Source of the DNA: Pseudomonas sp. HOU2
Lineage (GTDB): Bacteria > Pseudomonadota > Gammaproteobacteria > Pseudomonadales > Pseudomonadaceae
Length of the DNA: 64,000 bases
Assembly: GCF_040729435.1 (NCBI RefSeq)
Contig: NZ_CP160398.1
Span: forward strand, 310,001 to 374,000
Reading direction: 5' to 3'
Part shown: positions 1 through 8,871 of the stretch, in pieces
Layout of the letters: each line of letters starts with the position of its first letter
Position numbering within the stretch: position 1 is the first letter of the stretch
Made by a program: the position numbers and the translations under genes
Notes under the pieces: generated by a model
What the model was told of the DNA's origin: nothing
The model's database searches: none
Seen by the model: the letters and a program-made list of their open reading frames with translations, nothing else

Positions 1-2
1 CC

Positions 3-1055
3 AGCGATCGCGAAGACCTCGAGCGGCTGTTCCGTACGCTCAACGAGCGCATCGCATTTCTGATGAAGGGCGGCCCGGTGGCGCAGATCGACCCGAAACT
101 GCCGCCGCCGGATTCCGGCATCCTCGGCCCGGTGGTGACGCCGGACAACCTGACCATCACCGTCTCGGTGGGCGAGTCGCTGTTCGATGAGCGCTTTGGT
201 CTGGCCGAAGCCAAACCAAAACGTCTGCAACGCATGGTCGGTTTCCCCAACGATGCGCTGGAGGCCGATTGCTGCCACGGCGACCTGAGCCTGCAATTCT
301 GCTCGAACACCGCCGACACCAACATTCACGCCCTGCGCGACATCGTCAAGAACCTGCCGGACCTGCTGCTGGTGCGCTGGAAACAGGAAGGCAGCGTGCC
401 ACCGCAAGCCCCGGCCAAACCGGGGGTGCCGGCGCAATCGGCGCGCAACTTCCTGGGTTTCCGCGACGGCTCGGCCAATCCCGATTCCAACGACGCCAAA
501 GCGATGGACAAGCTTGTCTGGGTGCAACCGGGCAGCGATGAACCGGCCTGGGCCGCGCACGGTAGCTATCAAGCGGTGCGGATCATCCGCAATTTCGTCG
601 AGCGCTGGGACCGTACGCCGCTGCAGGAACAGGAAAGCATTATCGGCCGGGTCAAGACCACCGGCGCACCGATGGGCGCCAACCATGAAACCGAGGTCCC
701 GGATTACAGCAAGGACCCGGAAGGCAAGCTGACCAAACTCGACGCGCACATTCGCCTGGCTAACCCGCGCACCGCCGCGAGCCAGGCCAACCTGATCCTG
801 CGCCGGCCGTTCAACTACTCCAACGGCGTGAACAAGAACGGCCAGCTCGACATGGGCCTGCTGTTCATCTGCTACCAGGCCGATCTGGAAAAAGGCTTTA
901 TCACCGTGCAGACCCGGCTCAACGGCGAGCCGCTTGAGGAATACCTCAAACCGGTCGGCGGCGGTTACTTCTTCACCCTGCCGGGTGTCACGGGCGACAA
1001 GGATTTCATCGGTCGCTCGCTGCTCAACGCCACACAACCCAAAACAGCTGCATAA
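3..1055 (+). CDS. efeB: Dyp-type peroxidase / deferrochelatase EfeB (5' end outside window)
   Basis: Haem-containing Dyp-type peroxidase of the Efe iron-uptake system; such proteins are exported by Tat and act on haem or ferrous iron in the periplasm. The frame is open from the window edge ([16 protein letters not shown]...), so the true start and Tat signal lie upstream and only about 350 residues are seen. The family GxxDG haem-pocket motif is present as GFRDGSANP, and the likely proximal haem histidine is in [10 protein letters not shown]. The end ...[14 protein letters not shown] is complete. An imelysin-type EfeM gene follows after 25 bp, which supports the assignment. I am sure of the family and fairly sure of the EfeB role. 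Confidence 0.9.
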   Translation, partial: SDREDLERLFRTLNERIAFLMKGGPVAQIDPKLPPPDSGILGPVVTPDNLTITVSVGESLFDERFGLAEAKPKRLQRMVGFPNDALEADCCHGDLSLQFCSNTADTNIHALRDIVKNLPDLLLVRWKQEGSVPPQAPAKPGVPAQSARNFLGFRDGSANPDSNDAKAMDKLVWVQPGSDEPAWAAHGSYQAVRIIRNFVERWDRTPLQEQESIIGRVKTTGAPMGANHETEVPDYSKDPEGKLTKLDAHIRLANPRTAASQANLILRRPFNYSNGVNKNGQLDMGLLFICYQADLEKGFITVQTRLNGEPLEEYLKPVGGGYFFTLPGVTGDKDFIGRSLLNATQPKTAA

Positions 1056-1080
1056 CCATAAAAACCCTCGGAGCCGCTCC

Positions 1081-1905
1081 ATGAAAAAGTCGCCACTCGC
1101 GTTATTGCTGACCCTCGGTTTGCTCAACACCCCGCTGTCGGCGTTCGCCGCGACGGCACCGCTGGATCTGGTCGGCCCGGTGTCGGATTACAAAATCTAC
1201 GTCACCGAGCAACTGGATGAACTGGGCAGCCACACCAAACAGTTCACCGATGCGGTGAAAAAAGGTGATCTGGCCACCGCGCAAAAGCTCTACGCGCCGA
1301 CGCGCGTGTATTACGAGTCGATCGAGCCGATTGCCGAGCTGTTCAGTGACCTGGATGCGTCCATCGATTCGCGCGTCGACGACCACGAAAAAGGCGTGAA
1401 GGCTGAAGACTTCACCGGATTTCACCGCCTCGAATATTCGCTGTTCTCGGAGAAGACCACTGAAGGCCTGACCGCCCTGGCAGACAAGCTGGATAGCGAC
1501 GTCAAAGACCTGCAGACCCGCGTCGCCGGCCTGACCTTCCCGCCGGAGAAAGTCGTCGGGGGTGCTGCTGCTTTGCTGGAAGAGGTTGCCGCGACCAAGA
1601 TCTCCGGTGAAGAAGACCGTTACAGCCACACTGACCTGTACGACTTCCAGGGCAACATCGACGGCGCGAAGAAAATCGTCGACCTGTTCCGTCCGCAGAT
1701 CGAAAAACAGGACAAGGCGTTCGTCGCCAAAGTCGACAAGAACTTCGCCACCGTGGACAAGATCCTCGCCAAGTACAAGACCAAGGACGGTGGTTTCGAG
1801 ACGTATGACAAGGTGAAGGATAACGATCGCAAGGCGCTGGTCGGGCCGGTGAATACCTTGGCGGAAGACCTGTCGACGTTGCGTGGCAAGCTGGGTCTGA
1901 ACTGA
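1081..1905 (+). CDS. efeM: EfeM/EfeO-type imelysin (peptidase M75) periplasmic iron-uptake protein
   Basis: 274-residue periplasmic protein, probably the iron-binding partner of EfeB. It starts with a clear signal peptide (MKKSPLALLLTLGLLNTPLSAFA, cleavage near residue 24). The imelysin HxxE signature is H115-R-L-E118 in GFHRLEYSLF. It lacks the N-terminal cupredoxin domain of full-length EfeO, so it matches the short EfeM form known from pseudomonads. I chose ATG 1081, preceded by a CTCGGAG ribosome site, rather than an in-frame start 147 bp upstream that lies inside efeB. It forms the last gene of the efe operon; a REP doublet follows. Confidence 0.85.
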   Translation: MKKSPLALLLTLGLLNTPLSAFAATAPLDLVGPVSDYKIYVTEQLDELGSHTKQFTDAVKKGDLATAQKLYAPTRVYYESIEPIAELFSDLDASIDSRVDDHEKGVKAEDFTGFHRLEYSLFSEKTTEGLTALADKLDSDVKDLQTRVAGLTFPPEKVVGGAAALLEEVAATKISGEEDRYSHTDLYDFQGNIDGAKKIVDLFRPQIEKQDKAFVAKVDKNFATVDKILAKYKTKDGGFETYDKVKDNDRKALVGPVNTLAEDLSTLRGKLGLN

Positions 1906-1930
1906 GTTCATTGAGCGTCTAAGCAGGCCC

Positions 1931-2023
1931 CATCGCTGGCAAGCCAGCTCCCACAATGTTCTTGGTGTACACGATATTTGTGAATGACCGAGAATACTGT
2001 GGGAGCTGGCTTGCCAGCGATGG
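1931..2023. repeat. REP doublet, family A
   Basis: Two inverted copies of CATCGCTGGCAAGCCAGCTC-type sequence (1931-1955 and 1999-2023) separated by an AT-richer spacer. It lies between the convergent ends of efeM and pssA. The same family recurs at 6076, 28337, 30222, 32701 and 37304. Confidence 0.9.
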
Positions 2024-2037
2024 CATTTTCAGCGGCG

Positions 2038-3381
2038 CTAGAGAATCCGGTAGAGCAACCGCTCGATCCGCACCCGACTCACCCGCTTCAAAAACTTCGC
2101 CACCCCCGCCGGGTACTCCGGCAAGGTCTCCAGGCTCTGGAAGCTGGCGATCCGCGTGGTGTTGCGGAAGATCTCCTCCTGCTCCTTCGCCCGTGGCTCA
2201 AGCCACTCACCTTGCGGATCATCGATCAGCAGCGCGTTTTCAAGATCGAGACGGAACGCCCGTGGATTGAGGTTGTTGCCGGTCAGCAGCGTATAGCGCT
2301 GGTCGACCCACATGCCCTTGAGGTGGTAGCTGTTGTCGCCGTCCCGCCACAGGTGCAGGTTCAACTGGCCGCTGTCGATGTTGCGCTGATGACGCTTGGC
2401 GAAGCGCCGCAGGCTGATTTCGTACAGGTATGGCAGCGCCGCAATCACCTTGAACGGCTCGCTCGGCGGAATGTAGAAATCGTTGGCGGTCTTGTCGCCG
2501 ACCACGATGTCGATCTTCACCCCACGGGCCAGCGCACGGTTGACCTCGCGGATGATCGGCAGCGGCAGGTTGAAGTACGGTGTGCAGATGGTCAGCTGCT
2601 GTTGCGCACTGGCGATCAGCTCGACAATCACCCGGTTCAACGGGTTGTTCTTGCCCACGCCCAACAATGGGCTCACTGACAGACCGCTGTGCGCGGTGCT
2701 GCCGGCGCTGGTGTCGTACGCCGCATATTTGAGGCGGCTACGCAGGTCGCCGATGTCGTTGCGCAGGCTGCGGGTGGTCGGCAGGTTGGGCAGGTCGAGG
2801 CGATGCACAGCCTTGGATTCGATCAGGCCGTGCTTGACCAGATGATGCATCGAGTCGGCCAGTTCGCGGCTGTGCAGCACGTGATAGCGGTCGAAACGGT
2901 ACTTGTCGAACTTGTGCAGGTAGACGTTGTTCAGACTCGCGCCGCTGTAAACCACACAATCGTCGATCACAAAGCCTTTCAAATGCAGAACGCCGAACAG
3001 TTCGCGGGTCTGCACCGGCACGCCGTAGACCGGCACTTCGCTCTGATGGGTGCGGGTCATTTCCTGGTACCACGCCGAGTTGCCTGGCTGTTTGCCGGCA
3101 CCGATCAGCCCGCGCTGGGCGCGCAGCCAGTCAACCACTACGACGATCTCCAGCTCCGGGCGCTTGAGCTTGGCGGCATGCAAGGCATCGAGGATTTCCT
3201 GACCGGCCTCGTCGTGCTGCAGATAGAGCGCAACGATGTAGATGCGCCGGGTCGCCTCGGCGATTTTCTCCAACAGGCAACGACGGAACTCGGCGGCGCC
3301 GGACAGAATCGTCACGGCCTCGGGAGTCAGCGGAAAGCTGCGCAGTTTGGGCAGCAAAGAGCGTTTGAAAAGCAACGGCAT
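2038..3381 (-). CDS. pssA: CDP-diacylglycerol--serine O-phosphatidyltransferase (PLD-type)
   Basis: Makes phosphatidylserine from CDP-diacylglycerol and L-serine at the membrane face, the first step to phosphatidylethanolamine. The protein is 447 residues, matching the usual length of about 450. Two phospholipase D motifs are visible: HLKGFVIDDCVVYSGASLNN in the first half and HLKGMWVDQRYTLLTGNNLN in the second. The start is the ATG at 3381 (MPLLFKRSLL). The open frame continues to 3636, but that extension reads through a REP hairpin and is not coding. It is a single gene between REP doublets. Confidence 0.92.
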   Translation of the reverse strand: MPLLFKRSLLPKLRSFPLTPEAVTILSGAAEFRRCLLEKIAEATRRIYIVALYLQHDEAGQEILDALHAAKLKRPELEIVVVVDWLRAQRGLIGAGKQPGNSAWYQEMTRTHQSEVPVYGVPVQTRELFGVLHLKGFVIDDCVVYSGASLNNVYLHKFDKYRFDRYHVLHSRELADSMHHLVKHGLIESKAVHRLDLPNLPTTRSLRNDIGDLRSRLKYAAYDTSAGSTAHSGLSVSPLLGVGKNNPLNRVIVELIASAQQQLTICTPYFNLPLPIIREVNRALARGVKIDIVVGDKTANDFYIPPSEPFKVIAALPYLYEISLRRFAKRHQRNIDSGQLNLHLWRDGDNSYHLKGMWVDQRYTLLTGNNLNPRAFRLDLENALLIDDPQGEWLEPRAKEQEEIFRNTTRIASFQSLETLPEYPAGVAKFLKRVSRVRIERLLYRIL

Positions 3382-3461
3382 AGGGCTCGCAATGGGTCGA
3401 ATCCGAAGAACCCGAGAGCTTACACCATCAACCGGTTCGGGTCTTGTGAGTGTCTGTAAAG

Positions 3462-3540
3462 AGATCAAAAGATCGCAGCCTGCGGCAGCTCCTACAGGGA
3501 TCAGAGTAGGAGCTGCCGCAGGCTGCGATCTTTTGATCTT
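3462..3540. repeat. REP doublet, family B (long near-perfect hairpin)
   Basis: Inverted arms AGATCAAAAGATCGCAGCCT.../...AGGCTGCGATCTTTTGATCT around a short spacer. The family (GTAGGAGCTGCCG-AGGCTGCGATC) recurs at 4703, 8771, 40033, 42417 and 60765. It lies between divergent pssA and the TetR gene and ends only about 10 bp before that gene's probable -35 box. Confidence 0.9.
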
Positions 3541-3550
3541 AAAAAACAGC

Positions 3551-3579
3551 TTGCGAAAGGAGAACGATCGTTCTACTGT
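3551..3579 (+). promoter_or_regulatory. TetR-gene promoter with 14-bp palindromic operator
   Basis: TTGCGA (3551-3556), a 17-bp spacer and TACTGT (3574-3579) make a plausible sigma-70 promoter. The perfect palindrome AGAACGATCGTTCT (3561-3574) fills the spacer, which is the geometry of an autorepressor operator. The predicted transcription start falls at or next to the ATG at 3587. Sequence is seen directly; function is inferred. Confidence 0.6.
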
Positions 3580-3586
3580 TCGCCAC

Positions 3587-4150
3587 ATGAACGAAATCAC
3601 TGACACATCGACCCGCGACATCATTCTGGATGTCACCGAAAAGTTGATCTACAAAAGTGGCATCGCGGCCACCGGCATGGATCTTCTGGTGAAAACCGCC
3701 GGCGTCTCCAGAAAAAGCATCTACCGCTACTTCGCCAACAAGGAGGAGCTGACCGTCGCTGCCCTGCAACGCCGCGATGTGCGCTGGATGCACTGGTACC
3801 GCAGCGCCGTCGATCAGGCCGAAACCCCGGCCGATCGCCTGCTCAACCTGTTTACCGTGCTCAAAAGCTGGTTCGCTTCGGAAGGTTTCCGTGGCTGTGC
3901 CTTCATCAATACCAGTGGCGAGACCGGCGATCCCGAAGACCCGGTGCGCCAGGTCGCCAAAGACCACAAACAGAAGCTGCTCGACTACCTGTGCGAGCTG
4001 TGTACCGAACATGGCGTCGAAGATCCGCAACGTCTGGCCAGACAATTGCTGATCCTGATTGACGGCGCCATTACCGTAGCGCTTGTGATGGGTGATCACA
4101 GTGCCGCTGATAATGCGCAATGCATGGCGCGTAAGTTATTGGACCTGTAA
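3587..4150 (+). CDS. TetR/AcrR-family transcriptional regulator
   Basis: 187-residue repressor. The N-terminal helix-turn-helix spans about residues 12-58 (ILDVTEKLIYKSG ... GVSRKSIYRYFANKEEL). The C-terminal ligand domain contains RGCAFINTSGETGD, a pattern common in the YxaF/LmrA-like branch. ATG 3587 is the first start that gives a normal TetR N-terminus. No ribosome site precedes it, and a promoter ends only 7 bp upstream, so the mRNA may be leaderless. The palindrome inside the promoter suggests autoregulation. An NTF2-like gene follows after 56 bp and is the obvious partner; the ligand is unknown. Confidence 0.88.
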   Translation: MNEITDTSTRDIILDVTEKLIYKSGIAATGMDLLVKTAGVSRKSIYRYFANKEELTVAALQRRDVRWMHWYRSAVDQAETPADRLLNLFTVLKSWFASEGFRGCAFINTSGETGDPEDPVRQVAKDHKQKLLDYLCELCTEHGVEDPQRLARQLLILIDGAITVALVMGDHSAADNAQCMARKLLDL

Positions 4151-4206
4151 CGCCTTAAATAAGCCTCAACCGTTGTTTAATCGTTAATTAGATCGGGAGA
4201 CTGAAA

Positions 4207-4686
4207 ATGTCGACTGCTGCCCAAGTGCGTCCGCCTTTACCGCCGTTCAACCGTGAATCGGCTATCGAAAAAGTACGTCTGGCCGAAGATGGCTGGAACT
4301 CCCGCGATCCCGAGAAGGTGTCGCTGGCCTACACCCTCGACACAAAATGGCGCAACCGCGCCGAGTTCGCCAACAACCGAGAGGAAGCCAAGGCCTTCCT
4401 GACCCGCAAATGGGCCAAGGAACTCGATTACCGCCTGATCAAGGAACTCTGGGCCTACTCCGACACGCGGATTGCCGTGCGTTACGCCTATGAATGGCAT
4501 GACGATTCGGGCAACTGGTTCCGCTCCTACGGCAACGAAAACTGGGAGTTCGATGAGCACGGCCTGATGTTCCAGCGCTATGCCTGCATCAACGACATGC
4601 CGATCAAGGAAAGCGAGCGCAAGTTCCACTGGCCGCTGGGTCGGCGTCCGGATGATCATCCGGGGCTTTCCGACCTGGGTCTCTAA
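4207..4686 (+). CDS. DUF1348 / NTF2-like family protein
   Basis: 159-residue cytosolic protein of the NTF2-like (SnoaL-like) fold, DUF1348 family. Typical conserved stretches are visible: [53 protein letters not shown] and the ending [12 protein letters not shown]. The family function is not established; proteins of this fold often act as small-molecule enzymes. GGGAG precedes the ATG. It lies just downstream of the TetR gene, so co-transcription and induction by the TetR ligand are likely. Confidence 0.85.
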   Translation: MSTAAQVRPPLPPFNRESAIEKVRLAEDGWNSRDPEKVSLAYTLDTKWRNRAEFANNREEAKAFLTRKWAKELDYRLIKELWAYSDTRIAVRYAYEWHDDSGNWFRSYGNENWEFDEHGLMFQRYACINDMPIKESERKFHWPLGRRPDDHPGLSDLGL

Positions 4687-4702
4687 GTTCACATAACTCC
4701 CC

Positions 4703-4804
4703 CTGTAGGAGCTGCCGAAGGCTCGGGCCGCGATCGGACGATCTTTTGACTTTGATTTTTAGAAGCAAGATCAAAAGATCGCAGCCTTCGGCAGCTCCTA
4801 CAGG
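4703..4804. repeat. REP doublet, family B
   Basis: CTGTAGGAGCTGCCGAAGGC at the left and its inverted partner GCCTTCGGCAGCTCCTACAG at the right, between the convergent NTF2-like gene and sfnG. The left copy carries the variant insert TCGGGCCGCGATCGGACGATC, also seen in the copy at 42417. Confidence 0.9.
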
Positions 4805-4819
4805 GGGGATTGTGGTGTT

Positions 4820-5902
4820 TCAGGCTACTGCGGCAGTCTTTTCAGCCTCCAGTTCCCGCACCAGCGGCAACACCCGCTTGCCGAAATACTCCACCTCCTC
4901 CTGAAAGTGCAGAAACCCTGCCAACACCAGATCCACCCCCACCGCTTTCAACGCCACGATCCGCTCGGCAATCTGCTGTGGCGTGCCGATCAGGTTGGTC
5001 TTGAAGCCGTCGTTGTATTGCACCAGATCCTCGAAGGTCGATTTCGCCCAGTTGCCCTCACCTTCCGGTGACGCCCTGCCCGCTTGCTTCGCCGCGTCAC
5101 CAAAGGCGTTCACCGCGTCCGGATCGGCCTGGTCGATGATCTGCGCCAGCACCGCGTGCGCCTCTTCTTCGGTGTCGCGGGCGATGACGAAAGCGTTGAC
5201 GCCGATCTTCACCGAATGCTTGTTGGCCGCCGCTTTGGCCCGGATGTCATCGACCTGAGCCTTGATTCCTTCGACGCTGTTGCCGTTGGTGAAATACCAG
5301 TCCGAGACCCGCGCCGCCATGTCCCGTGCCGCACGGGAGCTGCCGCCCTGAAAGATTTCCGGGCGCCCGAGCGGCTTCGGTTTGAGGCTGTAATGGTCGA
5401 AACGGTAGAAGTCGCCGCGAAAGCTGAAGTTGTCCTGACTCCAGATCCCGCGCAACGAACGGATGAATTCCTCGGAACGCCGATAGCGCTCGTCGTGTTC
5501 CAGCCAGTGCTCGCCGATGGCCTGGAATTCGCCCTTGAACCAGCCGCTGACGATGTTCACCGCGATCCGGCCGTTGGTGAGTTGATCGATGGTCGCCAGT
5601 TGCTTGGCCGCCAGCGCCGGTTGCCATGGGCCGGGCAGAATCGCCGCGATCACCTTGAGTTTGCTGGTGGCGGCCAGCAGCGCATGACTGAACGCCACCG
5701 ACTCATGCTGGAACTCGGCGCCGTAACCGGCGGTAAAGCGGATCTGCGTCAGGGCATATTCAAATCCGGCGGCCTCGGCGAGTTGCGCCAGTTTGCGGTT
5801 GTAGTCGATGCCCCAGTCGGTGCGCTGCTCGATCTTGCTGACCACCAGACCGCCACTGACGTTCGGCACCCAGTAGGCGAATTTCACGGCTTGCTTGCTC
5901 AT
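4820..5902 (-). CDS. sfnG: FMNH2-dependent dimethylsulfone monooxygenase
   Basis: Two-component flavin monooxygenase that converts dimethylsulfone to methanesulfinate, part of sulfur scavenging when sulfate is scarce. 360 residues of the bacterial luciferase fold (SsuD/SfnG group). Diagnostic stretches include FAYWVPNVSGGLVVSKIEQRT at the N-terminus, the TQIRFTAGYGAEFQHES region, NIVSGWFKGEF and EIFQGGSSRAARDMAA. The start is ATG 5902 with a GAGGA ribosome site. A sigma-54 type -24/-12 element lies 40-55 bp upstream, as expected for an SfnR-controlled gene. No flavin reductase gene is adjacent, so the reductase must come from elsewhere. Confidence 0.9.
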   Translation of the reverse strand: MSKQAVKFAYWVPNVSGGLVVSKIEQRTDWGIDYNRKLAQLAEAAGFEYALTQIRFTAGYGAEFQHESVAFSHALLAATSKLKVIAAILPGPWQPALAAKQLATIDQLTNGRIAVNIVSGWFKGEFQAIGEHWLEHDERYRRSEEFIRSLRGIWSQDNFSFRGDFYRFDHYSLKPKPLGRPEIFQGGSSRAARDMAARVSDWYFTNGNSVEGIKAQVDDIRAKAAANKHSVKIGVNAFVIARDTEEEAHAVLAQIIDQADPDAVNAFGDAAKQAGRASPEGEGNWAKSTFEDLVQYNDGFKTNLIGTPQQIAERIVALKAVGVDLVLAGFLHFQEEVEYFGKRVLPLVRELEAEKTAAVA

Positions 5903-5941
5903 TGGCGTGTCCTCGGGACATTGGGAAGGTCAGTGGGACAG

Positions 5942-5957
5942 AGCAGCAAGCGTGCCA
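5942..5957 (-). promoter_or_regulatory. Sigma-54 (-24/-12) promoter of sfnG
   Basis: Read on the minus strand, TGGCACGCTTGCTGCT matches the TGGCACG-N4-TTGCT consensus with one mismatch and has the required GG-N10-GC spacing. It predicts a leader of about 30 nt. sfn genes in Pseudomonas are known to be RpoN-dependent through SfnR. Confidence 0.8.
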
Positions 5958-6259
5958 GGCTTCGGGCGCCCGGTTTTATTGTGCTTGAGGCTGAAGAAGC
6001 TGCATTGCTGGAGGATGATTTGTTGTCGAGGTGTTGGTTGGGCAACAGTTGAATAGTTGGTGTCTGAGCTGACCTCATCGCTGGCAAGCCAGCTCCCACA
6101 GGTTTCCGGTATGTTCGCAAAATTTGTGTTCACTAGAGATCTCTGTGGGAGCTGGCTTGCCAGCGATGGGGCTTTACGGGTCGCCGCAACACTAGGAAAT
6201 GAGTAACATGTCAGCCCTTCCCCGCAGCCCCTCTGCGCCCTGCCGAATAAGCCGATTCC
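5958..6259. other. Intergenic region upstream of sfnG and the TSUP gene
   Basis: Apart from the sfnG promoter at its left edge and the family A REP doublet at 6076-6167, I see no gene here. The 100 bp between the promoter and the REP would have to hold any SfnR enhancer site. I did not find a clear dyad for it. Confidence 0.5.
6076..6167. repeat. REP doublet, family A
   Basis: CATCGCTGGCAAGCCAGCTC... (6076-6101) and the inverted copy ...GAGCTGGCTTGCCAGCGATG (6143-6167), between divergent sfnG and the TSUP permease gene. Confidence 0.9.
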
Positions 6260-7039
6260 ATGCCTTTCGAACTCAGCGTTGACCTCACTACCCTGGCCGT
6301 TCTGGCCCTTGTCGCTTTCATTGCCGGTTTCATCGACGCCATCGCCGGTGGTGGCGGGCTGTTGACCACCCCGGCGCTGCTCACCGCCGGCCTGCCACCG
6401 CATCTGGTGCTGGGCACCAACAAACTGAGTTCGACCTTCGGTTCGGCCACCGCCAGTTTCACCTTCTACCGGCGCAAACTGTTCCACCCTCGGCAGTGGA
6501 TGCACGCAATCGTCGGTACGCTGGTCGGCGCGCTCACCGGTGCCATCGTCGCGCACTACCTGCCGGCGGAATGGCTGAACAAGATGCTGCCGGTGATCGT
6601 CTTCGCCTGTGGCCTGTATCTGTTGTTCGGCGGTACGCCCAAGGCGCCGCTGGACAGCGATGCGCCGATCAAGAAGAAATGGCAGTCGAGCCAGGGCTTC
6701 AGCCTCGGTTTCTACGACGGTGTGGCCGGCCCCGGCACGGGCGCGTTCTGGACGGTCAGCAGCCTGCTGCTCTACCCGATCGACCTGGTCAAGGCCAGCG
6801 GTGTGGCGCGCAGCATGAACTTCGTCAGCAACATCGCGGCGCTGTCGGTGTTCGTGTTTTCCGGGCAGGTGGACTGGATCATCGGCCTGTGCATGGGCCT
6901 GTCGGTGATGGTCGGGGCGTTCTTCGGCGCGCGCACCGCGATCAGCGGCGGCGCCAAGTTCATTCGTCCGGTGTTCATCACCGTGGTGCTGGGGCTGACC
7001 GTGCGCCTAGCCTGGCAACACTGGTTCAGCGTGACCTAA
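6260..7039 (+). CDS. TSUP-family membrane permease (TauE/SafE, YfcA-like)
   Basis: 259-residue inner-membrane protein of the TSUP family, whose members move sulfite, sulfonates or related anions. The first helix has the typical [21 protein letters not shown] repeat motif, echoed in the second half by [15 protein letters not shown], the two-fold repeat usual for the family. About eight hydrophobic segments are visible. Its substrate is unknown; the sulfur gene sfnG next door is suggestive only. Its 3' end overlaps the end of convergent nudC by 33 bp. Confidence 0.85.
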   Translation: MPFELSVDLTTLAVLALVAFIAGFIDAIAGGGGLLTTPALLTAGLPPHLVLGTNKLSSTFGSATASFTFYRRKLFHPRQWMHAIVGTLVGALTGAIVAHYLPAEWLNKMLPVIVFACGLYLLFGGTPKAPLDSDAPIKKKWQSSQGFSLGFYDGVAGPGTGAFWTVSSLLLYPIDLVKASGVARSMNFVSNIAALSVFVFSGQVDWIIGLCMGLSVMVGAFFGARTAISGGAKFIRPVFITVVLGLTVRLAWQHWFSVT

Positions 7040-7837
7040 GCGGCGCGCCACGTAGACGTCGATCAGGTAACGGGCAATCGATTTGGACGCCGGCAACGGC
7101 GGCAGATCGTGCACGTTGAACCACTGGGCGTCCTCGATCTCATCCTCCTGACAGACGATCTCGCCCCCGGCATATTCGGCATGGAAGCCGAGCATCATCG
7201 AATGCGGGAACGGCCAGCACTGGCTGCCCATGTACTGGATGTTCTTCACTTCGATGCTGACCTCCTCGCGCACCTCGCGAATCAGGCAATCCTCGGCCGA
7301 CTCGCCCGGCTCGGCGAACCCGGCCAGCGTGCTGTAGACCCCGGTGACAAACCGCGGTGAACGCGCCAGCAGGATTTCGTCGTCGCGGGTGATCAGCACA
7401 ATCATGCTCGGCGAAATGCGCGGATAACTGCGCAGATCACACGGCTGGCAATACATCGCCCGCTCACGCGGCACTTGGGTCATCGCCTGCCCACAGTTGC
7501 CGCAGTAGCGATGTTCGCGCGCCCATGTACCGATCTGCGCGGCATAACCCAGCACTTTGTAGATCGTGTGATCGCCATCGAGCATGAACGCCCGCAGGCC
7601 TTTCCAGTTGCAGCCCGGCACTTCACTGGAACTGCGCAGCTCCAGCAGATAGACCGGCTCGCCATCGAGGTGGCCGATGCCGTGTTCGGCGAGGATCGAC
7701 AGGTCCTGACGCTTGAGCCATTCCCGCGGGAACAGTGCGCCGTTGTCATCGAACAGAAAGCCTTCGGGGCTGCGCGCCACGGCCCAGCCGCCGGGTTGAT
7801 CGGTGTCCAGTACTGCAGTGGTCCAGCGAGCTGTCAT
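7007..7837 (-). CDS. nudC: NAD(+) diphosphatase / NADH pyrophosphatase (also decapping NudC)
   Basis: Hydrolyses NADH to NMNH and AMP and can remove NAD caps from RNA. 276 residues. A zinc ribbon CGNCG...CQPC is at about residues 112-132. The Nudix box [20 protein letters not shown] follows, with Ser in place of the usual final Gly. The NADH-specific SQ-x-WPFPHS motif is present as SQCWPFPHS. The gene sits 6 bp downstream of the dienoyl-CoA isomerase-like gene, so the two are probably co-transcribed. Its last 33 bp overlap the TSUP gene tail to tail. Confidence 0.93.
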   Translation of the reverse strand: MTARWTTAVLDTDQPGGWAVARSPEGFLFDDNGALFPREWLKRQDLSILAEHGIGHLDGEPVYLLELRSSSEVPGCNWKGLRAFMLDGDHTIYKVLGYAAQIGTWAREHRYCGNCGQAMTQVPRERAMYCQPCDLRSYPRISPSMIVLITRDDEILLARSPRFVTGVYSTLAGFAEPGESAEDCLIREVREEVSIEVKNIQYMGSQCWPFPHSMMLGFHAEYAGGEIVCQEDEIEDAQWFNVHDLPPLPASKSIARYLIDVYVARRLGHAEPVLPG

Positions 7838-7843
7838 GGTTTC

Positions 7844-8656
7844 TCAATCCAGAAATTCGGGTTTCTGTTTACTCATATGGGCGGCCATGGCCACGCGCAA
7901 GTCGGTGGATTGCAACATGGCGGCGTTCCAGGTGGCAACGTATTCGAGGCCGTCGTCGATGCGATGGTCGCGCATGTAGCTGATCATTTCCTTGGTGCCG
8001 GTAACCGCGATTGGCGATTTGCCGGCGATGTCGCGAGCAATGTCCATCACGCCTTCGAGCAGCAGCTCCTTGTCGGCGTAAACGCGATTGACCAGACCGA
8101 TGCTGCGCGCCTCTTCGGCGCCAAAGGTGCGCCCGGTATAAGCCAGCTCACGCAGCATGCCGTCACCGATGATCCGTGGCAACCGTTGCAAAGTGCCAAC
8201 ATCGGCGGCCATGCCGATGTCGATTTCCTTGATCGAGAATTGCGCGTCTTCGGCGGCGTAGCGCATGTCGCACGCGGCGATCAGGTCAATCGCACCGCCG
8301 AGGCAATAGCCTTGAATCGCCGCCAGCACCGGTTTGCGGCAGTTGTCGACGGCGTTGAACGAGGCTTGCAGGGTGAGGATCTTGCGCCGCAGCAGGCGCG
8401 CGTTACGGCCGACGTCCTTGCCCAGTTCGTTGGCGACGCCGGCGAGCATCATCAGGTCGATGCCGGAGGAAAAATGTTTACCGTTGCCGCTCAGCACCAC
8501 CACCCGCACTTCATCGGTGTCATCGATCCACTGGAAAATCTCGACGATCTCGCTCCAGAACGCGGCGTTCATCGAGTTGATCTTTTCCGGGCGATTGATC
8601 TGCACATGCGCGATGTTGTCGGCCAGTTCAACGCTGAAGGCGGTGTATTGAGTCAT
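7844..8656 (-). CDS. Crotonase-family enoyl-CoA hydratase/isomerase, dienoyl-CoA isomerase-like
   Basis: 270-residue crotonase-fold enzyme. The oxyanion-hole segments are HFSSGIDLMML and IQGYCLGGAIDLIAACD. Catalytic acids sit in FSIKEIDIGMAADVGTLQRLP: the E and the later D occupy the positions used by delta3,5-delta2,4-dienoyl-CoA isomerase (ECH1 type). Plain hydratases do not have this Asp. A role in degrading unsaturated fatty acids is therefore likely. ATG 8656 has a strong AAAGGATC ribosome site. It leads the operon with nudC. Confidence 0.85.
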   Translation of the reverse strand: MTQYTAFSVELADNIAHVQINRPEKINSMNAAFWSEIVEIFQWIDDTDEVRVVVLSGNGKHFSSGIDLMMLAGVANELGKDVGRNARLLRRKILTLQASFNAVDNCRKPVLAAIQGYCLGGAIDLIAACDMRYAAEDAQFSIKEIDIGMAADVGTLQRLPRIIGDGMLRELAYTGRTFGAEEARSIGLVNRVYADKELLLEGVMDIARDIAGKSPIAVTGTKEMISYMRDHRIDDGLEYVATWNAAMLQSTDLRVAMAAHMSKQKPEFLD

Positions 8657-8770
8657 GGCAGTGATCCTTTACCGGGCAGAAAATGAGGCCCGAACTATAA
8701 CAAGGCATCACGATGGCGGTTCGGCCAAATGCGGGACTGACTGCCACAAAGAATTCTGGCGCGCCTTGCT

Positions 8771-8849
8771 CCCTGTAGGAGCTGCCGAAGGCTGCGATCT
8801 TTTGATCTTCAAAGTCAAAAGATGGCAGCCTTCGGCAGCTCCTACAGGG
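8771..8849. repeat. REP doublet, family B
   Basis: CCCTGTAGGAGCTGCCGAAG and its inverted partner CTTCGGCAGCTCCTACAGGG enclose a short spacer, between the isomerase gene (upstream side) and the end of the methyltransferase gene. Confidence 0.9.
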
Positions 8850-8871
8850 TTTTGTATATGCAGCAAAAAAT

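Noticed and set aside
3382..3636. N-terminal extension of pssA
   Set aside because: It would translate the REP hairpin and the TetR promoter; ATG 3381 gives the family-length protein.
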